Assembly (NCBI GenBank): GCA_026394265.1 | Contig: JAPKYO010000009.1 | Location: 1 to 15,671 of the forward strand | Length of the DNA stretch: 15,671 nt | Source: Candidatus Bathyarchaeota archaeon | GTDB lineage: Archaea; Thermoproteota; Bathyarchaeia; TCS64 | Reading direction: 5' to 3' | Shown: positions 7,577 to 13,211 of the stretch, piece after piece | How the letters are laid out: each line of letters begins with the position of its first letter | Numbering within the stretch: position 1 is the first letter of the stretch | The notes under the pieces: generated by a model | The model's database searches: none | Seen by the model: the letters and a program-made list of their open reading frames with translations, nothing else | What the model was told of the DNA's origin: nothing | Position numbers and translations under genes: made by a program

Positions 7577-7600
7577 GGCACCACGGGGTAAGACAGGGGT

Positions 7601-8083
7601 ATGCCGAGGGATAAACCCGCCAGAGACGACGCCAATGTCACGATAAGGCCGGCGACTCGCGAGGACGCGGCGACCGTATCCGCGATCACGGATGCGGCTT
7701 ACTCGAAGTGGATACCGCTGATCGGGCGCAAGCCGGAGCCCATGACCGTCGACTACTCCGAGATGATCGCCACGCACCCGATCCACCTCCTCTCCGTCGA
7801 GGGCAAACCCGCCGCCGTGCTGGTCTTGAAGCACGAGGAGGGGCAGACGCTCATCTGGAGTGTCGCCGTCCACCCCGACTATCAGGGGCGCGGGCTAGGG
7901 CTTCGCCTGCTCAGGCACGCGGAGGATGAGGCACGCACGCGCGGCTACGGGAGCATACGCCTCTACACAAATTCCCTCTTCGCGGAGAACATCGCCCTGT
8001 ACAAGTGGTTCGGCTACGAGGAGACGAGGCGCGAGCCCTTCAGGGGCTCGACGCTAGTACACATGGCGAAAAAACTGATCTGA
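7601..8083 (+). CDS. GNAT-family N-acetyltransferase
   Basis: 160 residues forming a single GNAT domain. The acetyl-CoA pyrophosphate-binding motif is plain: WSVAVHPDYQGRGLGLRLL (about 86-104), with the QGRGLG loop. It is followed by RLYTNSLFAENIALYKWFGYEE, the usual fourth-strand/helix asparagine-tyrosine region. The N-terminus (NVTIRPATREDAATV) is a standard GNAT opening. The acyl acceptor is not predictable from sequence; small molecules, antibiotics or protein N-termini are all possible. Single gene, divergent from malic enzyme, without obvious link to the redox operons. Codon use resembles the GC-rich neighbours. Confidence 0.88.
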   Translation: MPRDKPARDDANVTIRPATREDAATVSAITDAAYSKWIPLIGRKPEPMTVDYSEMIATHPIHLLSVEGKPAAVLVLKHEEGQTLIWSVAVHPDYQGRGLGLRLLRHAEDEARTRGYGSIRLYTNSLFAENIALYKWFGYEETRREPFRGSTLVHMAKKLI

Positions 8084-8107
8084 ACCAGATAATCAAGATA
8101 TTATCAC

Positions 8108-8170
8108 TCAGCCGAGGGGTCTTCTCGCCATCTCCTTCACGGTGTCGAAGTCCTCGTCATCGGTTATCAT
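8108..8170 (-). pseudogene. Possible C-terminal remnant of a PIN-domain (VapC-type) toxin
   Basis: Directly downstream of the AbrB/VapB gene, 20 codons read MITDDEDFDTVKEMARRPLG then stop. The same frame is open a few codons further upstream into the antitoxin's end. TDDEDF resembles the C-terminal T-x-D-x-D-F element that holds a metal-binding aspartate in PIN-domain ribonucleases, and the position is exactly where vapC normally follows vapB. The other roughly 110 residues, including the N-terminal catalytic aspartates, are absent, so no active toxin is possible here. The match is short and could be chance. Confidence 0.4.
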
Positions 8171-8187
8171 GGTTCGGAGGTTACTGT

Positions 8188-8418
8188 TCAGTCCTCATTG
8201 AGGATGATTTTCTTGACATCGACTGGTTTCTTGAGTTTGGGTGAGTGGGTCTGGAGGCAGTATTCGGTGTAGCTGCCCTCGATCTTCGGGCGGGTGATTA
8301 TTACCTCGTCGTCTATGAGTTCGATGTTCACCTCGACTCCGGGCCATAGGCCTAGGGCTTCCCTTATGGGGTTGGGGATGAGCACCTGCCCCTTGGGGCC
8401 GATCTTCTTCGTGGACAT
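8188..8418 (-). CDS. AbrB/SpoVT (VapB-type) swapped-hairpin DNA-binding protein, orphan antitoxin
   Basis: 76 residues. The first 45 match the AbrB-type N-terminal fold: KIGPKGQVLIPNPIREALGL, PGVEVNIELIDDEVIITRP. This is a dimeric beta-hairpin DNA-binding domain used by VapB-like antitoxins and small regulators in archaea. The C-terminal part (YCLQTHSPKLKKPVDVKKII) resembles the toxin-binding tails of archaeal VapB. The expected toxin gene downstream is reduced to a possible 20-codon tail, so this protein may be a left-over antitoxin or a stand-alone regulator. It is divergent from the flavodoxin at 8522 and shares a 103-bp AT-rich spacer with it, so it could regulate that gene. Confidence 0.82.
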   Translation of the reverse strand: MSTKKIGPKGQVLIPNPIREALGLWPGVEVNIELIDDEVIITRPKIEGSYTEYCLQTHSPKLKKPVDVKKIILNED

Positions 8419-8478
8419 GGCGAGCCAATAAGGGAATTGTAAAACTTTGCGCCTATACTTTCTACTTTTCGGTATTAC

Positions 8479-8486
8479 TTTTTATC
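8479..8486 (+). promoter_or_regulatory. TATA-like promoter of the flavodoxin gene
   Basis: TTTTTATC lies about 38 bases before the ATG at 8522, in the AT-rich divergent spacer. A transcript start near 8508-8511 would leave a short leader just containing the GGAG ribosome site at 8514-8517. Confidence 0.4.
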
Positions 8487-8521
8487 GATAATCTTATTCA
8501 CATGCCTTCGACTGGAGTGCC

Positions 8522-8986
8522 ATGAAGACACTCATAGTTTACTACTCACGCTCGGGTACGACGCGGAAGGTCGCCGAGGAGCTTAAAACGCTCCTGTCGG
8601 CGGATGTGGAGGAGATCACGGAGCCCCGCGGCAGGGGCGGTCCCCTGGGATGGTTAAGGTCAGGGAAGGAGGGATCGGAGGGCGCGACGCCCCCGATCAA
8701 CACGCCCGCCAAGACCCCGACGGAGTACGACCTAGTAATCCTTGGCACGCCGGTCTGGGCGGCGAAGATGTCGAGCCCCATGAGAACCTACCTCACACAG
8801 ATGAAGGGAAAACTTCCACACGTCGCCTTCTTCTGCACCTGCGGCAACCCCGCCAACCAAGCCTTCGACGACATGGAGCAACTCACGGGCAAACCAGCCG
8901 CGACGATGGCGGTGGCCGTCAAAGACGTGACATCGGGGGTATACAGGGATAAGATAAAGACGTTCGCCGAGGAAATATCGAAATAA
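8522..8986 (+). CDS. Flavodoxin-family FMN protein
   Basis: 154 residues with a flavodoxin fold. The N-terminal strand and FMN-phosphate loop are clear (LIVYYSRSGTTRKVAEEL, about 4-21, with SRSGTT). A second flavin-contacting segment is YDLVILGTPVWAAKMSSPM, and a third strand reads VAFFCTCGNP. GGAGTG lies just upstream of the ATG as ribosome site. Flavodoxins are small one- or two-electron carriers that can replace ferredoxin; members with this TPVWA signature also include NAD(P)H-quinone-type and flavodoxin-domain oxidoreductases. It lies between two Hdr-type operons, so a role as their electron donor or acceptor is possible but unproven. GC-rich, native-looking codons. Confidence 0.87.
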   Translation: MKTLIVYYSRSGTTRKVAEELKTLLSADVEEITEPRGRGGPLGWLRSGKEGSEGATPPINTPAKTPTEYDLVILGTPVWAAKMSSPMRTYLTQMKGKLPHVAFFCTCGNPANQAFDDMEQLTGKPAATMAVAVKDVTSGVYRDKIKTFAEEISK

Positions 8987-9016
8987 AACATCCAAGGGGG
9001 GGAGGGGGGTCACCAG

Positions 9017-9070
9017 AATAAACCAGAAAACAGCCCCATTAGCCGAAATAACCCAGAAAAACGCCCCATT
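9017..9070 (+). repeat. Tandem pair of 24-bp degenerate repeats, period 30
   Basis: AATAAACCAGAAAACAGCCC and CATT (9017-9040), and AATAACCCAGAAAAACGCCC and CATT (9047-9070), differ at only four or so positions and start exactly 30 bp apart. Related sequences recur in the pair at 9229-9279. Confidence 0.65.
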
Positions 9071-9087
9071 CACGATCGGGAATGTAC

Positions 9088-9119
9088 AAAAATGCACATA
9101 AAACGGCCCAAAAATGCAC
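9088..9119 (+). repeat. Two AAAAATGCAC copies 22 bp apart
   Basis: Exact 10-bp copies at 9088-9097 and 9110-9119, each followed by a similar purine-rich stretch (ATAAAACGGCCC and GAAAAGCGCATT). An inverted partner TGCATTTT lies at about 9140-9147. Could be protein-binding sites; short enough to arise by chance in A-rich DNA. Confidence 0.4.
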
Positions 9120-9228
9120 GAAAAGCGCATTAAAAACGATGCATTTTCAACCATGAAAAAGGGTAAAAACCGGTAAAAAATAGCGAAAGAGTACACGATG
9201 CGCCATCGAAAAAAGGGGTCCGACATCT

Positions 9229-9279
9229 AACCAGAAATATGGCCCCGTCGGGTAAAATAACCTATAAAACTGCCCCGAT
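9229..9279 (+). repeat. Second tandem pair of the CCAGAAA-GCCCC repeat, period 30
   Basis: AACCAGAAATATGGCCCCGT (from 9229) and AATAACCTATAAAACTGCCC (from 9256) share the CC-A/T-AAA-GCCCC pattern of the pair at 9017-9070, and the CC cores (9231, 9261) are again 30 bp apart. More diverged than the first pair. Confidence 0.5.
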
Positions 9280-9380
9280 GGTACGCCGATCTAAGCAAAA
9301 GGAGCATCTATTCCATACAGTGCCTGAAAATTATTTTTCAAAACAACTTTCAGAGCTAGGGTAATAGACTAAGGAATGTG

Positions 9381-9860
9381 TTAGGTTTCACCTTTTCCCA
9401 GACTCTGCTTTAGGCTCTGGGCAAACTCCTCCGCATGTCTAAGGTCTTCAGCGTTAGGTCTACTCTTATTCATCCCCCCAAATAATTTGAGAAAACTATT
9501 CGTGTTAAAACCCAAACAGCCGAACTCGTCAACGATCACATAGCCCTTAGATTGCAGTTTTTCCCTGAGCGCCGAGTGGTCTCCGGCGACCTTCTCCTTC
9601 CCCGTGATTCCGGCGGTCGAGAAAATGAACGCCTTCTTACCGGTGACTTGGGGTAGCTTATCGGCTAGGTCGAGCAGAACCGGATAATGCTTTCCACTAT
9701 CTATCCCCGAGCCGAAGCCGATTAGGTCATACCCCTGAAGCTCTTCAGGGTTCGTTTGCTCCGGCGTCTTTATTTGTGCATCGAGAACCTTCGCGAATAC
9801 GCTGGCGATTTTCTCGGTATTATTATGGTGATAGGAAAACAATATCAACAAAGTTTTCAT
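9381..9860 (-). CDS. Flavodoxin-like protein of lower GC content
   Basis: 159 residues. The N-terminus LLILFSYHHNNTEKIASVF has the strand-loop-helix of a flavodoxin phosphate loop (YHHNNTEK), followed by YDLIGFGSGIDSGKHYPVL and KAFIFSTAGITGK, which match the flavin-contacting loops of the flavodoxin/NAD(P)H-oxidoreductase superfamily. The later GCLGFNTNSFLKLFGGMNK segment is family-typical of long-loop flavodoxin-like proteins in archaea. Codons end in A or T far more than in the neighbours (visible throughout the gene), suggesting acquisition from a lower-GC genome. It has no clear Shine-Dalgarno. A TATA-like element and a perfect palindrome lie upstream. Cofactor binding is likely but not proved; the redox partner is unknown. 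Confidence 0.83.
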   Translation of the reverse strand: MKTLLILFSYHHNNTEKIASVFAKVLDAQIKTPEQTNPEELQGYDLIGFGSGIDSGKHYPVLLDLADKLPQVTGKKAFIFSTAGITGKEKVAGDHSALREKLQSKGYVIVDEFGCLGFNTNSFLKLFGGMNKSRPNAEDLRHAEEFAQSLKQSLGKGET

Positions 9861-9882
9861 TGGTTAAACATCATTCCCCTGA

Positions 9883-9897
9883 CTAATCAACGATTAG
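9883..9897 (-). promoter_or_regulatory. Palindromic operator candidate upstream of the low-GC flavodoxin
   Basis: CTAATC-AAC-GATTAG is a perfect 6-bp inverted repeat with a 3-bp centre. It sits immediately downstream of a TATA-like TTTTTAAT (minus strand, about 9898-9905) and just before the expected transcript start near 9875, the position where an archaeal repressor would block RNA polymerase. The regulator is not identified. Confidence 0.45.
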
Positions 9898-9946
9898 ATT
9901 AAAAATGGATTTCAGTTATACGTCCGTTAATTGGAAAAATATTATT

Positions 9947-10014
9947 TCGTTATCAATGGTAGCAGGTGATGAGGCTAGGTAAATTCCTCGCGGAGCTTCA
10001 CCCTCGCGCCCTCA
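9947..10014 (-). pseudogene. Relic copy of the 3' end of hdrA
   Basis: 68 bp match 10818-10885, the end of the HdrA-MvhD gene plus its downstream bases, with about ten mismatches (about 85% identity) and no gap. On the minus strand the relic encodes GARVKLREEFT-stop against GARKKLREELS-stop in the intact gene. The similarity continues past the stop codon into noncoding sequence, so it is a DNA duplication and not just protein-level conservation. Either a second hdrA copy once ended here, or a small tandem duplication or insertion created direct repeats around the membrane-protein gene. Confidence 0.8.
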
Positions 10015-10019
10015 ACCTG

Positions 10020-10026
10020 TTAAATA
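10020..10026 (+). promoter_or_regulatory. TATA box of the membrane-protein gene
   Basis: TTAAATA lies 29-35 bases before the GTG at 10055, the spacing for a nearly leaderless transcript. No Shine-Dalgarno is evident next to the GTG. The box starts six bases after the hdrA relic ends, so the duplication border and the promoter adjoin. Confidence 0.45.
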
Positions 10027-10054
10027 CGCGTACCCGGAGATTCCCATAATAGTA

Positions 10055-10783
10055 GTGAGTTACTTGTCTGAGAATCCGCTTCGAAGAACAGTCAACATCT
10101 GGCTCTGCATAACGGTCGCCGCCATCGTCATGATCTTCATACCGGGCTGGCTCGGAATAGACGGCTTCGACGGCGGCTTCGCCATCTCCTTCGCCAGCAT
10201 CCTCGGCGTCATGATCGGCCTTATCGTCGTGTTCGTCTACAGGGGACTCGCGTCGAGGCTCGACGGGATACTCAGGGGCGAAGGCGTCCTCGCCAAGTGG
10301 AGCTACACGCCCGAGCAGTGGGCAAAGTACACGGAGAAGGAGTTCGGCATGGAGAAGGAGGAGGCGATGCCCAAGTTCTACATAGTCGCAATCATAGCCA
10401 TCGTCGTCGGCGTCCTCTTCTACGCCTTCGACCCCGAGGGAGGCATCTTCGTCCTCGGAGCCATGGTAGCCCTAATAGCCATCATAGGCTTCACCGCCTG
10501 GGCCTCGACAAGATACATGCACGGACAAAACATCAGGGGCGTCCCCGAGGCGGTCATCGCAAGGAACGGCGTCTACCTCAACAGGAGGCTCTACTACTGG
10601 GACTTCCTCGGAACCCGCCTCGAGAAAGTCGCATCCAAGGACGAGAAGGGTATGATGATGCTCCACTTCGTCACGTGGGCTCCCACGATGACGCTCGGGC
10701 AGACCTGGGACATCCGAGTGCCGATCCCGCCGGGCGAAGAGGCTAAGGCCGAGGAGATAGCCTCACAGCTAAACCTCAAGTGA
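10055..10783 (+). CDS. Four-helix membrane protein with cytoplasmic PH-like C-terminal region, function unknown
   Basis: 242 residues from a GTG start. Four hydrophobic segments are visible at about 13-35, 42-62, 108-125 and 131-151. Between helices two and three is a soluble loop (ARGLAS-type start, then KWSYTPEQWAKYTEKEFG), and after helix four a roughly 90-residue mixed region (RNGVYLNRRLYYWDFLG and later LGQTWDIRVPIPPGEEAKA) that resembles the bacterial PH-like domains found in many uncharacterised membrane proteins. No enzyme motif, heme or cluster ligands are seen, so there is no reason to call it an Hdr membrane anchor. It is convergent with the hdrA operon to its right and flanked on both sides by copies of the hdrA 3' end. 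GC-rich, like the neighbours. Confidence 0.75.
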   Translation: MSYLSENPLRRTVNIWLCITVAAIVMIFIPGWLGIDGFDGGFAISFASILGVMIGLIVVFVYRGLASRLDGILRGEGVLAKWSYTPEQWAKYTEKEFGMEKEEAMPKFYIVAIIAIVVGVLFYAFDPEGGIFVLGAMVALIAIIGFTAWASTRYMHGQNIRGVPEAVIARNGVYLNRRLYYWDFLGTRLEKVASKDEKGMMMLHFVTWAPTMTLGQTWDIRVPIPPGEEAKAEEIASQLNLK

Positions 10784-10809
10784 CCTGAAAACACCTCTAG
10801 GTAGAGAAG

Positions 10810-10817
10810 AAAAAAAA
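10810..10817 (-). terminator. Oligo-T terminator of the right-hand hdrA/fumarate reductase operon
   Basis: Eight T on the minus strand begin 29 bases after the hdrA stop codon (GATTTTTTTTCTTC), the usual form of an archaeal intrinsic terminator. It lies in the short convergent gap between hdrA and the membrane-protein gene. Confidence 0.55.
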
Positions 10818-10885
10818 TCGTTATCTATAGTAGTAGGTGATAAGGCTAGGAGAGCTCCTCGCGGAGCTTCTTCCTCGCGCCCTCA
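10818..10885 (+). repeat. Direct-repeat partner of the 9947-10014 relic
   Basis: This segment spans the intact hdrA C-terminal codons, its stop and 28 downstream bases. The same 68 bp occurs, about 85% identical and in the same orientation, 871 bp to the left, on the other side of the membrane-protein gene. Confidence 0.8.
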
Positions 10886-13206
10886 TCGATCGGCCCCTCG
10901 CCGTCGACGATGTCGTTGAAGGTCTTGAAGACCCTCTCCAGCTTCCGCCAGTCCGGGACGTAGACCCTGCTGAACCACACCCTGCTGCTATCCACGCCGT
11001 GGTCCTCCAGAGCCCAGCGGTACTCGTCCGCCCTCTCCTCCGCCAACACGTGCGCGCGCCCATACGGGCCCTCATGCGCCGGAGCCTCAAGCATCATCAC
11101 GCCATCCGTACCGTAGGCGAAGGCTGTGAGCAGATGCTCCAGCTTGAGCCTCGCCATCGTCGGCAACGGGATTATCCTGATGCTGCTCGGGTAAGGTAGG
11201 CGCGCGAGCCCAGCGAGGTCGACAGCCGTGTACGCGACCTCCTTCTCAACGAAGGCGATGATCTTCAGCCCAGCCTTCGACCCCTCAAGCGCGCCCCTGA
11301 TCTGCGCCTTGATCTGCGCATCACCCAGCCCCTGCTGGTCGAGCGCATTCCTCGGGCAAGAGGGGATGCACGCTCCGCAGCCCGTGCACATGATCTCGTT
11401 CACAACAGGCTTACCCTCAGCCATCGTTATCGCGGACTCGGGACACGGCTCCACGCACTTCCCACACCCATCACACAGCTCCGGGTGCGCGAGGTACGCC
11501 TTGTTTGGCTCGATGACCCGATCGACGTGGAGGAAGTTCACCACCTTCATGGCGGCGCCCTCCGCCTCCGCGGTCGTCGACTGGATATCCTTCGGGCCGA
11601 CAACGGTGCCAGCCGCGAAGATGCCGTCACGCTTTGTCGACATAGGGTCCAGCTTCGGGTGCCTCTCCAGCACGAACTGGTCTTCATCAACCGGAACCCG
11701 CAGCATCTCCGCCAGTTTCAACGTCTCAGGCGTCGTAACCATCGGCGGCGCCAACACGACGAGGTCACTCGAGTACTCGATCATCTTGTTTAGCATCATG
11801 TCCTCGCTGCGCACAAGCACCTGCTCACCGTCGGGGACGATCTCAGTCACCTTCCCCTTCACGAAGTTGGCGCCCTTCTCCTGCGTCGTCCTGTAGAACT
11901 CCTCGTAGCGCCTCCCCGGCGCCCTTACGTCGATGTAGTGAATCCACACCTCGACGCCCCGGTCACGGAGGAGCTGAGCCTGCTTCATGCTGTAGAGACA
12001 ACAGACCCTGCTGCAGTGGCTCCGACCCACCTCCGTGTCCCTGCTACCCGCGCAGAGCACGAAAGTCACGGTCTTCACCGGTCTACCCGTCTTCGGCACT
12101 ATCAACTGGCTACCCGTCGGCCCGTTCACGTCGAGAATCCTCTCCATCTCCAGGCTCGTCACCACGTTCGGGTACCGCCCGTAACCGTACTGGACCAAGC
12201 CGGATAGGTCAAAGAGCTCGAAGCCCGTCGCCATCACTATGGCGCCCACCTTCAGCTCCTTAGACGACCCAGGGTCGTCGAGGTCGATACACTGCCTCGG
12301 GCACACCTTCGCGCACGCCCCGCAGCGGATACAGTGCTCGAAGTCGATAGTGTAAACGCTGGGCACGCTCTGCGGGAACGGTATGTACGCCGCCTTGCGT
12401 GTACCCAGACCCTGATCGTGCTCCGCCGGCACCTTCGTCGGGCAAACCCGACCACAGGCGCCACAGCCGATGCACTTCGACACGTCCACGCCGCGTGGGT
12501 TGAGCCTAACCTTGGCCTTGAAGTCACCCGGAACCCCAGAAACCTCCTCAACCTCAGCGTATGTGATCAGGTCGATGTTCCTGCTCTGGCTCACCGACGC
12601 CATCTTCGGCGTCAGTATGCACTGGCTGCAGTCGAGGGTTGGGAAGACCTTCGGGTACTGTATCATGTGGCCCCCGATGCTTGGGCGCTTCTCGACGAGG
12701 TGGACCTTCATGCCGAACTCGCTGAGGCGCAGGCTAGTGGTGATACCAGCTACTCCGCCTCCAATTACTAGAGCTTCGGGGATGACCTTCATCACCTTCG
12801 ACTCCAGCGCCACGGACTCCTTCGCGCGCGCGACCGCGCCCCTGATGAGATCGAGGGTCTTCAGCGTCGCGCCCTCGTGATCCTCCTTGTGAACCCAGCT
12901 GCACTGCTCCCTGACGTTGACCATCTCCAGGTAGGCGGGGTTTACCCCCTTCTCCGCGAGGTTGCTGAGGAACGTCTCCCTGTGCATCTTAGGCGTGCAG
13001 CAGGCGAGCACAACCCTGTCGAGGTGCTGCTTCTCGACCGCTTCCTTGATGGCATCGACGCTCGGCTTGCTGCAGAGGTAGCGTTCCTTCTTGACGAAGG
13101 CGACCTCGGGCTTCAACGTCTCTACTACGCGGTCCGTCTCGACCACGTCCCCGATGTTGCCCCCGCACTCGCAGAGCCAGACGCCGATCCTAGGCGAATC
13201 AGTCAT
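10846..13206 (-). CDS. hdrA: Full-length HdrA fused to a cysteine-free MvhD domain
   Basis: 786 residues from the ATG at 13206; a GTG three codons earlier, overlapping the previous stop, is an alternative. Order: N-terminal HdrA domain (1-135) with WLCECGGNIG, LACCTPKMH and QCSWVH; FAD Rossmann LVIGGGVAGITTSL (146-159); flavin-proximal LDCSQCILTPKM (191-202); inserted ferredoxin domain with CIGCGACGRVCP (245-256) and CIRCGACAKVCP (292-303); core with YCSR-like HCSRVCCLY (about 398-405); C-terminal ferredoxin domain with CDGCGKCVEPCP (578-589) and CTGCGACIPSCP (607-618). Residues about 647-770 align with MvhD (IIAFVEKEVAYTAVDLAGLA versus the normal FLCNWCSYAGADLAG), but no cysteine occurs after 617, so this domain cannot hold the usual 2Fe-2S cluster. 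Last gene of the fumarate-reductase operon; ends before an eight-T terminator. HdrA flavin is the likely bifurcation or branching site. Family secure; coupling to fumarate is inferred. Confidence 0.93.
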   Translation of the reverse strand: MTDSPRIGVWLCECGGNIGDVVETDRVVETLKPEVAFVKKERYLCSKPSVDAIKEAVEKQHLDRVVLACCTPKMHRETFLSNLAEKGVNPAYLEMVNVREQCSWVHKEDHEGATLKTLDLIRGAVARAKESVALESKVMKVIPEALVIGGGVAGITTSLRLSEFGMKVHLVEKRPSIGGHMIQYPKVFPTLDCSQCILTPKMASVSQSRNIDLITYAEVEEVSGVPGDFKAKVRLNPRGVDVSKCIGCGACGRVCPTKVPAEHDQGLGTRKAAYIPFPQSVPSVYTIDFEHCIRCGACAKVCPRQCIDLDDPGSSKELKVGAIVMATGFELFDLSGLVQYGYGRYPNVVTSLEMERILDVNGPTGSQLIVPKTGRPVKTVTFVLCAGSRDTEVGRSHCSRVCCLYSMKQAQLLRDRGVEVWIHYIDVRAPGRRYEEFYRTTQEKGANFVKGKVTEIVPDGEQVLVRSEDMMLNKMIEYSSDLVVLAPPMVTTPETLKLAEMLRVPVDEDQFVLERHPKLDPMSTKRDGIFAAGTVVGPKDIQSTTAEAEGAAMKVVNFLHVDRVIEPNKAYLAHPELCDGCGKCVEPCPESAITMAEGKPVVNEIMCTGCGACIPSCPRNALDQQGLGDAQIKAQIRGALEGSKAGLKIIAFVEKEVAYTAVDLAGLARLPYPSSIRIIPLPTMARLKLEHLLTAFAYGTDGVMMLEAPAHEGPYGRAHVLAEERADEYRWALEDHGVDSSRVWFSRVYVPDWRKLERVFKTFNDIVDGEGPIDEGARKKLREELS

Positions 13207-13211
13207 GACGA

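Larger units (their letters stand above)
8987..9380. other. 394-bp AT-rich intergenic region with degenerate repeats
   Basis: No supportable gene. The plus strand is strikingly A-rich and T-poor for most of its length and much lower in GC than the flanking operons. It opens with a G-run (GGGGGGGAGGGGGG, about 8996-9009). It contains two pairs of degenerate repeats with 30-bp spacing, two copies of AAAAATGCAC 22 bp apart, and the small palindrome CGATG-CGC-CATCG (9196-9208) followed by six A. The only sizeable open frame here runs antisense out of the flavodoxin gene and is low-complexity. Function unknown. Confidence 0.6.

Noticed and set aside
9196..9208. Small hairpin as a terminator for the flavodoxin gene
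   Set aside because: The 5-bp stem is followed by A, not T, on the plus strand and lies more than 200 bases after the stop codon.
8732..9226. Open frame of 164 codons on the minus strand through the intergenic gap
   Set aside because: Phe/Ile-rich low-complexity translation of the A-rich strand that then overlaps the flavodoxin gene antisense. Its 10-residue echo (NGAFFW, NGAVFW) comes from the 30-bp DNA repeats, and the other repeat pair is interrupted by a stop in that frame.
9017..9279. CRISPR array or canonical archaeal origin repeats
   Set aside because: Only four degenerate units in two separated pairs with 6-bp gaps, no spacers of even length, no cas or cdc6 gene in view, and no match that I can see to the conserved origin-recognition box.
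10055..10783. HdrE- or QmoC-like membrane anchor for the Hdr complexes
   Set aside because: No heme-ligand histidines or cluster motifs in the helices, and the gene is convergent with the hdrA operon, not part of it.
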